Assembly (NCBI RefSeq): GCF_002770595.1
Contig: NZ_CP022986.1
Coordinates: forward strand, 248,001 to 312,000
DNA: 64,000 nt
Reading direction: 5' to 3'
From: Chryseobacterium camelliae
GTDB taxonomy: Bacteria > Bacteroidota > Bacteroidia > Flavobacteriales > Weeksellaceae
Shown here: in pieces, positions 9,757 through 17,463 of the stretch
Layout of the letters: each line of letters opens with the position of its first letter
How positions within the stretch are numbered: the stretch's first letter is position 1
Translations under genes and position numbers: made by a program
Notes under the pieces: generated by a model
The model's input: the letters and a program-made list of their open reading frames with translations, nothing else
Databases searched by the model: none
Told to the model about the DNA's origin: nothing

Positions 9757-10143
9757 ATGGGTTTAAATCATATCAATCTGGTAATAAAAGAAGTAGATCA
9801 GGCAGTGAGCTTATTTGCAAATCACTTAGGCTTTAATTTAATAACCAACCGCAACGGTAAAATGGCAGTTCTGGAAAGCAGTTATCAATTTGTCCTTGTC
9901 ATCTGGGGCCAGGAACTGAACAGGAAAGATAAGATACCGGAATACCCGGAGAATTTTCATATCGGGTTTTATCAGGAGGATGAGAATGCGGTCCGGGAAA
10001 TATATAACAGGCTTAAAGAGGTAGAAGGGCTGAAACTGGATTCCGAACCGAAAAAAATCAGGAATACCCTTGGATTCTACTTCTATTTTGAAAAGCTGAT
10101 GATCGAAATCAGTGTCAATCCGTTTAAAGAAAACATCGCATAA
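9757..10143 (+). CDS. VOC-superfamily (glyoxalase/dioxygenase fold) protein
   Basis: A 128-residue cytoplasmic protein starting MGLNHINLVIKEVDQAVSLF, the usual first beta-alpha of VOC proteins. H5, H68 (NFHIGFY) and E117 (MIEISVNPF) are at positions where these proteins bind a metal. The length fits a single two-module VOC domain. The gene lies 30 bp after the AraC gene and is likely cotranscribed. The reaction cannot be told; glyoxalase, fosfomycin-resistance-like and dioxygenase-like relatives all share this fold. Confidence 0.8.
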   Translation: MGLNHINLVIKEVDQAVSLFANHLGFNLITNRNGKMAVLESSYQFVLVIWGQELNRKDKIPEYPENFHIGFYQEDENAVREIYNRLKEVEGLKLDSEPKKIRNTLGFYFYFEKLMIEISVNPFKENIA

Positions 10144-10425
10144 CCGTTGTAGTAAGTGCTGTTTCAATCGATTAAAATAACTTCCGCTAAAGTAAATTTG
10201 ATGGAAGTTTCTTTTTAGGATTAATTAGGTGAATTTGACAGGATTTTTAACTTGAACTCGAAGTAGAAACCGGATTACGGGCTGGAAGATGGAAGCTGGA
10301 AGTTCCCTTTGTCAACATTACGATCAAAGTATTAATTTCAATGTTTATTATATGTGAATCCAAACTTTGTTAAAATCCCAACTCATTAAATTGACTCCAA
10401 TTTATTATTTAGATAAATAACTGAA

Positions 10426-10463
10426 AATAAATTAAATACGGTCGAGTTTACGTTAATTTAAAT
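10426..10463. repeat. Short interspersed repeat (AATATC-TCGAGTTCACGTTA), copy 1
   Basis: Reads AAATTAAATACGGTCGAGTT then TACGTTAATTTAAAT. Two more copies, GAATATCATCGAGTTCACGTTATTT (16811-16853, in two parts) and AAATATCACCGAATTCACGT (16872-16904), lie in the other long intergenic region. Confidence 0.55.
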
Positions 10464-10477
10464 CGGATGCAGAGCTT

Positions 10478-10580
10478 ATCCAAGCCCTGAAAGGGCGGTA
10501 TCAATAGCCCCGGGCATCGCCCGGGGTTAAATTATGAAAGAATACATTTGAGCCCTGTAGGGGCGCAATCATCAGATACC
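10478..10580. repeat. REP-like hairpin cluster (GCCCTGTAGGGGC type)
   Basis: Three hairpins in a row: GCCCTGAAAGGGC, then CCCCGGGC-ATC-GCCCGGGG (8-bp perfect stem), then AGCCCTGTAGGGGC. GC-rich hairpins of this type are scattered in many Bacteroidota genomes. No transposase is nearby. Confidence 0.7.
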
Positions 10581-10889
10581 ATCTGCTCTTATGATTATTA
10601 ATAGGTAATACCGACAGCAACTACAGAATAAACTTCCAGCCTCCCGCTTCCTTCTTCCAGCCTTTTAACCTTCCCGTCCGATTTACGGTGGCAGACCCCT
10701 GTTTTTGGTTAAATTTTTTTCTTCAGAATAGGGCTTTTGATGATGAAAATGACCTTTTTTATCCTTTTAAAATCGAACCGCATAAAACGTAAATCATTAA
10801 ATATATGATATTTATATTTTTGATTATCATATCAATAAGTGCTCGTTTGTATTGGATTAATATCGGGGGTGAACGGTTTTGAAAAAATA

Positions 10890-10932
10890 AAGTGTATTTT
10901 ATACATTTATTTCAAATAGAATGTTATATTTG
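10890..10932 (+). promoter_or_regulatory. Predicted AraR operator and promoter of the GH30 gene (site A)
   Basis: The 19-mer AAGTGTATTTTATACATTT (10890-10908) is a near-perfect palindrome (TGTAT-TTT-ATACA). After 16 bp comes the -7 box TATATTTG (10925-10932). The same operator, gap and -7 box occur before GH3 (17341) and araB (22184). There is no clear -33 TTG, as in regulated promoters. The implied 5' leader to the GH30 start is about 415 nt, which is long. Binding by AraR is an inference. Confidence 0.65.
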
Positions 10933-11241
10933 TTTGTAACGGAATATGAAATTTTGTTCATAAAGGAACATCATTTCAGATTTATTGAATTTTTTGGGTT
11001 AGGATGTGTTTTTTCACAGATGATTTAGAATCATAGTGAGCATCCAATAATGAAGGGCTGCATTCAATAATCAGTTCCGGGAATAAAATGCTTCACTGAA
11101 TAATAAAATAGGCCAATACAACCCAAATCTATAATATAATATGAATACATAATTCTGCTTTGCCTTTTGTATTAAAATGGTTTCAACAGATCATAAGAAT
11201 ACGAAAGGAACATTTCCAACAAATTTGTGTACCGATTTTAG

Positions 11242-11262
11242 CCTGACTATCCAACAGTCAGG
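11242..11262 (+). promoter_or_regulatory. Hairpin in the long GH30 leader
   Basis: CCTGACT-ATCCAAC-AGTCAGG makes a perfect 7-bp stem with a 7-nt loop, about 93 nt upstream of the GH30 start. There is no U-tract right after it, so it is not a plain terminator. It may stabilise or fold the leader. Function unknown. Confidence 0.4.
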
Positions 11263-11354
11263 AAGGTTTCTTAGTGACAAAACCTGCTCATTTTGAAACG
11301 GATATGAAATACTCTTCAGCGGCTTGCTGGAGCTTAACCTAAAACAACAAGACT

Positions 11355-14078
11355 ATGAAAAAACTTGCTCAGCGCATTGCCCTGGCTGCCGTCTGTTTAC
11401 TTACAGGCATCAGCGGGTCCGGGCAGCTTACTACGGTAAGAATCAACAAAAACACAACCTACCAGAAAGTCACCGGCTTCGGCGGTTTTGTGTGCAGCCC
11501 TCAGTTCGGGTACAACCACATGACGACTTCCGAAATCCAGACCCTTTGGGGAGCCAACAGTCAGGCAGGCTATAACATCATGAGGCTCTATATCCCGGAA
11601 GACAGCAACAACTGGAGTTCCGTACTGGCTACGGCGCAATTGGCAAAATCCATGGGACTCACCATCTTCGCAAGTCCGTGGACCATGCCGGCTGCCTGGA
11701 AAACCAATAATCATGTGAATGCGGTGTATACCGACGCCAATGGCGTACAGCAGATCGGTTCCCTGAAAACGGCCAATTACCAGGATTATGCTCTGTATCT
11801 TAACAGTTTCGTTACCTATCTGCAGAGCAACGGGGTAACGCTGGATTATATTTCCATCCAGAACGAACCGGATGAAATGGCGCAGTACCAGGGATGCATC
11901 TGGACACCGGCGCAGATCGCTACATTTGTACGTGATTACGGTCAGCTGATCAACTGTAAAGTCATCGCTCCCGAAAGTGTAGGCTTCACGGATAATTTCG
12001 CCAACGCCATGCTCAACCAGCCTACCATGGATAATTTTGAGGTCTATGGCGGACACCAGTACGGCCTGATGCAATCTGCCTACAAACAGTTCCAAAACAA
12101 CAACAAAGAAATCTGGCAGACGGAATACCTCATCAACTGGAACCCTTCTACCGGGACGCCACGCGACTTCAGCTGGAACCTGGATGCCTTTAACTTTGCT
12201 TCCAGCATCAACAATGCCATGCTTGGCAATGTGAATGCCTGGATCCATTATGCCGCCAAGCGATATTATGCGCTGATGGGTGACGGAACCAACGGAACAA
12301 CCACCGGGGTCATGACCAAAAGAGGCTATATTCTTTCGCATTACGCCAAATATACCACTGGAAAAACGCGTATCGCCGCAACATGGGGCGACACCACCGG
12401 GATGCTTCAGGGGTCTTCCTACATTTCCCTGGATGGCAATCAGGTCGTGCTGATGGTCATTAATCCTTCAGCCAATTCGTATAATCTGAAAGTGGATCTG
12501 CCGTTTTATTCTACATCAGGAACCAAAGTGCTGACCGATGCACAGAACAATATGGCCACGACACCGATCACGATGGCGCAGACCTTCCGTCCCGGCGTAA
12601 CGATCAACGCCTCCAGTGTGATGACTTTCGTATTCAATAAGAGTGGTGACCGTCCCGTTTCGGCGATGACCGGAAGCGATATCCGTTACAACAAGATTGA
12701 AACGATGGCGCCGACCAATTCCGCTTTCGGAACAGGGTTTAACATCAGCAATACAACGGCAACATTCTCCAATGCCAGTCCGCTGATCAGTACCAATACG
12801 ACTTCCGCTAACGGCTATTTACAGCTGAATGACCGTTACAACAAAATGGTTCTTCACGTAAACAGCTTTACCACAGCGGGGCAAAGCTATTCCGACAATA
12901 CCACGTTGTATTACATCAACAGCCAGGGACTCACAAAATCTTACAACTACGGAAAAATCACTTTCCCGGCAGGAGGAAACTTTGATATTACTTTGGATAT
13001 TTCAAGACAGGTTCTGACGGACGGCTGCAAAGGTATTTTAGGACTACGGAATTCCAACTACGGCTCTGTGCTCACCCTGAATTTAGGCGATGTGTATTTC
13101 AACGTAGGTAACGAAGTGGCTTCCAAATTTGCAGGCTCTTATTCCGACGGCGACAGCAATCTGATGGATGCCCTGGAAAACGGCTATTACACTTCAGTAG
13201 ATTTCAGGAATACGACCGGAACAACTTCTGCAAACAACTGGCAACAGGGAAGTGCCAATTCCAACAGCATTTATTATGTGCCATCCACGGTAACTTCTTC
13301 CAGCAACAACGTAATTTCGGGAACCAATGCTGCCAATCTTGTCCTTTCAGACCAGGGGAAAGATTTCCAGGTTCCGTTTACCTTCAGTGCATCAGCTGCA
13401 TCGTATTCCCGTACATTCAACGGATTTGAAATGCTGCTTTTGCCTTTTACGGCAACGATTCCATCCGGAGTGAGTGTTTATCAGTTAGCATCAGGTTCTA
13501 CCGGAATCAGCTGTACCGCTATTACGAACGGAACCATTCCTGCCAATACACCGGTATTGGTGAATGCCACAGGAGCCGTTACCTTCCAGGGAACCGGAAA
13601 TGTTTCCACGCCGAAAGCCATCACCGTCAACCAGATGAACGGGGTGTACAACACCTTAAAAGTTCCGGCCAACAGCTATGTTTTACAGACCGTTAACGGA
13701 ACTCCGGCCTTTTCTAAAGTAGCAGCAGGAAGCGAACCGATGATCAATCCTTTCAGAGCGTATCTGACCGAGGAAAATACCTACACGGCATCAGTACTTC
13801 CGTTAAGCTTCACGACACTGGCTGCCGAAAATCTTCTTGCCGATAAGAATGAATCGAGCCTCTATCCAAGTCCGGCAAAGAATGAAATCTTCATCGACCT
13901 GAAAACTTCCGGTACCGCTTCGGTATTCGATGCTAAAGGAAGTCTCATCATTAAAGATCAGCCATTACGCTCGGGTAAAAACCGCATCGACATCGGACAT
14001 CTTCCTGCAGGAATGTATCTGGTGGAAATCTCCCCATCCGGAAACAAATCCGTTCAGAAAAAGTTCATCAAGCAGTAA
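11355..14078 (+). CDS. GH30 (subfamily 8-like) glucuronoxylan endoxylanase with T9SS sorting tail
   Basis: A 907-residue secreted enzyme. The signal peptide ends near GSGQ (residue 23). The GH30 catalytic domain and its side beta-sandwich cover about 28-430, with acid/base E171 (IQNEPDE) and nucleophile E257 (WQTEYLI), a spacing close to that of GH30_8 xylanases such as B. subtilis XynC. GH30_8 enzymes cut xylan where glucuronic acid is attached. Residues about 440-820 are beta-rich and not assigned, possibly carbohydrate-binding or stalk domains. The last 75 residues (SLYPSPAKNEIFIDL...LPAGMYLVEI...KKFIKQ) are a type A T9SS C-terminal domain, so the enzyme is exported by type IX secretion to the surface or medium. 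Confidence 0.9.
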   Translation: MKKLAQRIALAAVCLLTGISGSGQLTTVRINKNTTYQKVTGFGGFVCSPQFGYNHMTTSEIQTLWGANSQAGYNIMRLYIPEDSNNWSSVLATAQLAKSMGLTIFASPWTMPAAWKTNNHVNAVYTDANGVQQIGSLKTANYQDYALYLNSFVTYLQSNGVTLDYISIQNEPDEMAQYQGCIWTPAQIATFVRDYGQLINCKVIAPESVGFTDNFANAMLNQPTMDNFEVYGGHQYGLMQSAYKQFQNNNKEIWQTEYLINWNPSTGTPRDFSWNLDAFNFASSINNAMLGNVNAWIHYAAKRYYALMGDGTNGTTTGVMTKRGYILSHYAKYTTGKTRIAATWGDTTGMLQGSSYISLDGNQVVLMVINPSANSYNLKVDLPFYSTSGTKVLTDAQNNMATTPITMAQTFRPGVTINASSVMTFVFNKSGDRPVSAMTGSDIRYNKIETMAPTNSAFGTGFNISNTTATFSNASPLISTNTTSANGYLQLNDRYNKMVLHVNSFTTAGQSYSDNTTLYYINSQGLTKSYNYGKITFPAGGNFDITLDISRQVLTDGCKGILGLRNSNYGSVLTLNLGDVYFNVGNEVASKFAGSYSDGDSNLMDALENGYYTSVDFRNTTGTTSANNWQQGSANSNSIYYVPSTVTSSSNNVISGTNAANLVLSDQGKDFQVPFTFSASAASYSRTFNGFEMLLLPFTATIPSGVSVYQLASGSTGISCTAITNGTIPANTPVLVNATGAVTFQGTGNVSTPKAITVNQMNGVYNTLKVPANSYVLQTVNGTPAFSKVAAGSEPMINPFRAYLTEENTYTASVLPLSFTTLAAENLLADKNESSLYPSPAKNEIFIDLKTSGTASVFDAKGSLIIKDQPLRSGKNRIDIGHLPAGMYLVEISPSGNKSVQKKFIKQ

Positions 14079-14113
14079 CTACTCCTGAACGATTATTTAA
14101 CCATTTTATATGA

Positions 14114-14145
14114 CAAAGCCACCAAATTTGGTGGCTTTGTTGTTT
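14114..14145 (+). terminator. Terminator after the GH30 gene
   Basis: Perfect palindrome CAAAGCCACC-AAATTT-GGTGGCTTTG (14114-14139) followed by TTGTTT, 35 bp after the GH30 stop. As a symmetric hairpin it could also act on the opposite strand. Confidence 0.85.
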
Positions 14146-14215
14146 ATCAATAGGAGCGGACTTTAGTCCGCTTTACAAAACAAATGCAAAAACGGCTTTA
14201 GACTAATTTTAAATC
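14146..14215. repeat. Partial GGCTTTAG-type palindromic element
   Basis: TATCAATAG then GCGGACTTTAGTCCGC (perfect hairpin), then CGGCTTTAGAC. It resembles one end of the larger element at 8581-8727 and directly follows the GH30 terminator. Confidence 0.55.
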
Positions 14216-14420
14216 AGATCCGGCCTTAACATCATCTTATTTAATTTATTCCGGCAGATTTTCGGATTTGCAAAGATAATTGCGCTTAAATAATGCAGTT
14301 TAGATCCTTTCAGGATGACAAATTGAGCGAATAGAATAAGCATGAGAAAGAAAATCTCTGATTTTGCCTCGATAATCTGTAAGATATGATAGATGAATCG
14401 GCGAACCTCTTCGAGGTTTC

Positions 14421-14510
14421 ATCTTATGTGTTCTAAAATATACGCAACGTAAGCAACTAAAAAATCTAATGTGGCTTATGGGGTAAAAGCTTTTGTGACT
14501 TTTGTGGTTA
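14421..14510. repeat. Intergenic repeat, copy 3 (right half of the CACAAAAG family)
   Basis: It matches the right half of copy 1 over about 90 bp: ATCTTATGTGTTCTAAAATA, then AAAAAATCTAATGTGGC and the end CTTTTGTGACTTTTGTGGTT. The left half is missing. It lies 128 bp from the 3' end of the reverse-strand S41 gene. Confidence 0.65.
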
Positions 14511-14637
14511 CATTTTCTCCTATAGAATAGACGATAACGCATAAATCTGCTCAATCTGCGTGCGATTCACTTATTTGCTATTAATAGTAAATGAATTATT
14601 GTTTGAATATAATATTATGCTTGTTAATATAGCGAAC

Positions 14638-16356
14638 CTACTTCTTCTGATCAATCAGTTCCAGAGCTTTCAGGAGCAGAAGGTCTTCTTTATTGCGGAT
14701 GCTCTCAACCGTAGGACGCACCACGAAATCCGGTTTTATCCCGATGCGCTGTGTTTCCCCTCCGTCCGGATAATAAATACCCAGCCCTGAAAAAATGATC
14801 TTATTACCATCCGTCAGTCTAATGGAAGTTTTATTACCATCGGCGCCGGCGGTCTGGCTGCCTACAAAAACGATATTTGGGATTTTCTTGAAAACCATGG
14901 CCCACATTTCCTCCGCACTTTGGGTGTGTTCATTAATAAGAACGACTACCTGTCCTTTATACGGATCAGGATTATCTTTTCCTGCGAATTTATATTCTTT
15001 ATTCACAATATTGTCTACAAAACAAAATCTACCCGGCTGGCTGAAGTTGGGCTGGGTTTTTATTCCGTATACAACGGGATGGGCTAATAAATAATCAAAA
15101 ACTTTAAGCAGGGAAGCATTATCATTGTAGCCGCGCAGGTCAAAAACCATCCCCTTTGTATTTTTGTATTGTTCCATCAGGGCAGGGATTTCTGCTCCTT
15201 TCAATGATGCAAATTCGAAATACACCTTATCATCTATGGGAAAACTTGGGTTTAGACGGCTTTCTTTTTCATTGTACGTTAAATAATTATAGGTTTTTCC
15301 CTGGTATACCAGGTGAAGATCCGGGATGCCGTCTTTATCCCATTCCTGATCGAAAATACGCTTTGTCCGTTCCACGGTGGTCCGGAACTTTTCTCCATTG
15401 TTATGCAGTCCTTCCACTATGAAAGTTTCTTCATCTCCGCTGAACAGGTAACTGTATGCCTCGCGCAGTTCGACGGATCTATTGGAAAAGGCAAAATATT
15501 TCGATTTTTCTTTTATATTTTTTAGAATAGATTTGCCGTTAATTTTAGTAATCAGGTCGCCCATTTTCAGGTTTGCTTTTTTCATCTTAGCCTCATCCTT
15601 ACTTCCTGTGATAAGCACAGCATCGTCAACCATTTGAAAAGTAAACGGAGAAGACAGCTTCCCGACTACATCATACTGATAGGTCTTTTCAATGCTGGTA
15701 TGGGTATCCTGCAGCTCAGCAGCCAGTTGCATCACTACCGACTCATAATCTTTCTCATTGTTGATCTTTTTAAATAAGGGAATGTATTTTTTCAGGATAT
15801 CATCCCACTGATGATCAAGCAGGTACTTATAAGGGTAAAAATACTCAATGGCATTCCAGATCCTGAATAAATCCAGCATTTTAACTTCCTTTGAAAAACT
15901 TTCATAAACTTTTTCATTGGCACTGCTGAAATAAATACCGCTTTTAGCCGTATTGGAATAAAACGAACCGACATTCCCTGGTTGATTTACCAATTTTAAC
16001 AGGCGATTTTTGTTTTCAGGCGAAATTTTTAATTTTTCAATCCATGAAACATCAAAATTACGCAGCGTAATGCTGTCGCATTCATTATTAGTTCCTGCGA
16101 TCTTGTCAAACTTCTGTTGGTCTGCCTTGCTAAGCCAATTTTTAACAAGGCTGTCAACTCCTTCTTTTGAACCGGAACGGAAACTTTCCAGCAGAACACC
16201 ATCCCAGTCTGTTTTTCCCTGCGATACGGCAGGATGGTAATATTTCATCAATCCCCAGACTTTTCCGATCTGATATAATTCGCGGTCAGAAAATGTACTT
16301 AGTTGGGCAGACAGAGCAGAAGCCGTAAAAAAGCAGATGAGAATAATGGATTTCAT
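14638..16356 (-). CDS. S41-family peptidase (C-terminal-processing/tricorn type), secreted
   Basis: A 572-residue protein with signal peptide MKSIILICFFTASALSAQ. The N-terminal part (about 20-230) is helical. A PDZ-like segment lies near 235-300 (LKMGDLITKINGKSIL). The S41 protease core is at about 345-555, with S480 in TQSAEEMW as likely nucleophile and K509 (ADGNKTS) as a possible general base. Family members are periplasmic proteases of unknown target in Bacteroidota. The gene runs against the surrounding polysaccharide locus and is flanked by repeats on both sides, so it may be an insertion into the locus. No link to xylan use is evident. Confidence 0.87.
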   Translation of the reverse strand: MKSIILICFFTASALSAQLSTFSDRELYQIGKVWGLMKYYHPAVSQGKTDWDGVLLESFRSGSKEGVDSLVKNWLSKADQQKFDKIAGTNNECDSITLRNFDVSWIEKLKISPENKNRLLKLVNQPGNVGSFYSNTAKSGIYFSSANEKVYESFSKEVKMLDLFRIWNAIEYFYPYKYLLDHQWDDILKKYIPLFKKINNEKDYESVVMQLAAELQDTHTSIEKTYQYDVVGKLSSPFTFQMVDDAVLITGSKDEAKMKKANLKMGDLITKINGKSILKNIKEKSKYFAFSNRSVELREAYSYLFSGDEETFIVEGLHNNGEKFRTTVERTKRIFDQEWDKDGIPDLHLVYQGKTYNYLTYNEKESRLNPSFPIDDKVYFEFASLKGAEIPALMEQYKNTKGMVFDLRGYNDNASLLKVFDYLLAHPVVYGIKTQPNFSQPGRFCFVDNIVNKEYKFAGKDNPDPYKGQVVVLINEHTQSAEEMWAMVFKKIPNIVFVGSQTAGADGNKTSIRLTDGNKIIFSGLGIYYPDGGETQRIGIKPDFVVRPTVESIRNKEDLLLLKALELIDQKK

Positions 16357-16604
16357 AGTTGGATTTGGTTTTTGCTATTGGTATATAATTGATAACAATT
16401 TTTAAGGCTTTAATTTACTGTATTTTGTGAGATTATAAGTATTTATTATTTAAATAAATTGGATTCGACGAGGAAATGAATTTAAAGGTTGGAGAAAGGG
16501 AAGCTGGATGTTAGAAGTTTCTTCGGTTAACATGTCGATAACAGTCTCAAATATCAGATGATCGTGCTTGTACTCCGTAAAAACAAACTCTATTTTAACG
16601 TCAG

Positions 16605-16735
16605 TTCGAGTGTTTTTGCAGCTCAGCGGAGAAAAATGTATCGAGAACGTGTAAAGCAGGACTTCTGGTTTGTAGCTCAACAACTTCCCGATACGATTTT
16701 TTCAAAATCTACTCGGAGCGACGATAGTTAAATAT
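16605..16735. repeat. Solitary degenerate copy of the 166-bp palindrome unit
   Basis: Reads CAGTTCGAGTGTTTTTGCAG then CTCAGCGGAGAAAAATGTAT and CGAGAACGTG, and later CAACTTCCCGATACGA and CTCGGAGCGACG. This aligns with units at 62371-63369 (GTTCGAG..TTTTTCGCAGC, AGCGGAGAAAAATGTATCGA, CAACAAGTTCCCGATAC). It is diverged, mainly in the loop and right arm. Confidence 0.7.
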
Positions 16736-16810
16736 CGAAGGTACTCTTCGTTGGTAGCTATTCTGTTTTTAAATCCGGAATTATTTAAGTCTGTTTTATA
16801 TTAAATGATT

Positions 16811-16904
16811 GATATTTAAATGAATATCATCGAGTTCACGTTATTTTAAATTCCCTATCATTTCCTAGCTAAAAACAAATTAAATATCACCGAATTCACG
16901 TTAA
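16811..16904. repeat. Short interspersed repeat (AATATC-TCGAGTTCACGTTA), copies 2 and 3
   Basis: Two direct copies about 60 bp apart: TGAATATCATCGAGTTCACG and TAAATATCACCGAATTCACG, both followed by TTA. They match copy 1 at 10426-10463. Role unknown. Confidence 0.55.
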
Positions 16905-17340
16905 GTAGCTAATAGCAATTAGCTTTTTGCCATTGGCTTTACATTCAGGATTTTAAAATTCAGAAACGTATTATAAATTATTTCAGGTACTTAAATTAAA
17001 TAGAGCCATTGCCCATATTGATTGAAATATTTCCCCGCAAATTGTACGGATTTTCACAATTTGCATAACTGCTTCTTTACTCAGTTTGCATAAGTTTGGT
17101 TATTCGGACTGAATAATAGATGAATGGAACGCCCGCTTCATCAGATCAGCCTGCTGATCAAATCTTTGCTCCCTTAATGTACACCCAAAGAAAATAAAAC
17201 CTTTGCGTTAAAGAAATCTTCCTAACTGAAAATTACACCGAATAATTACAAGTTCTTATGTTTAATTTCTATGTCAAAAGCTTTTATCAATTAAAAACGA
17301 CCACTTGAAATTCAAGCCATCAGCAATATTCTGAAAAATT

Positions 17341-17383
17341 AAGTGTTAATTAAACATTTATTTAAAAGAGAATCCTATATTTG
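17341..17383 (+). promoter_or_regulatory. Predicted AraR operator and promoter of GH3-GH51 (site B)
   Basis: AAGTGTTAATTAAACATTT (17341-17359), then 16 bp, then TATATTTG (17376-17383). It keeps the half-sites AAGTGT and ACATTT of sites A and C, with TGTT/AACA in place of TGTA/TACA. The GH3 start is 81 bp downstream of the -7 box. Confidence 0.65.
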
Positions 17384-17463
17384 TGCTTCTCACAAAGATT
17401 ACCAGAAACCATTGATGAATTAAATGATGAAAAGCATAAACATGTGACCATTGATATTCATAT

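Larger units (their letters stand above)
10144..10889. other. Long intergenic region with terminator and nested repeats, no gene seen
   Basis: It contains a possible terminator at 10179-10216 (AACTTCC / GGAAGTT, then T-rich). An inverted pair of simple GGAAGCTGGAAG-type runs lies at about 10281-10304 and 10629-10664. One copy of a CGAGTTTACGTTA repeat is at 10426-10463 and a REP-like cluster at 10478-10580. No open frame of convincing composition is present. Confidence 0.7.
16357..17340. other. Long intergenic region with decayed repeats, no gene seen
   Basis: About 1 kb between divergent S41 and GH3 genes. It holds a degenerate copy of the palindrome unit that is tandemly repeated at 62371-63369 (see 16605-16735) and two copies of the CGAGTTCACGTTA repeat. 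The remaining sequence is AT-rich without convincing open frames. Confidence 0.7.

Noticed and set aside
16450..16683. 77-aa minus-strand frame
   Set aside because: It overlaps the degenerate palindrome copy and contains the same FSIHFSPL string as the array frames; it is repeat-derived.
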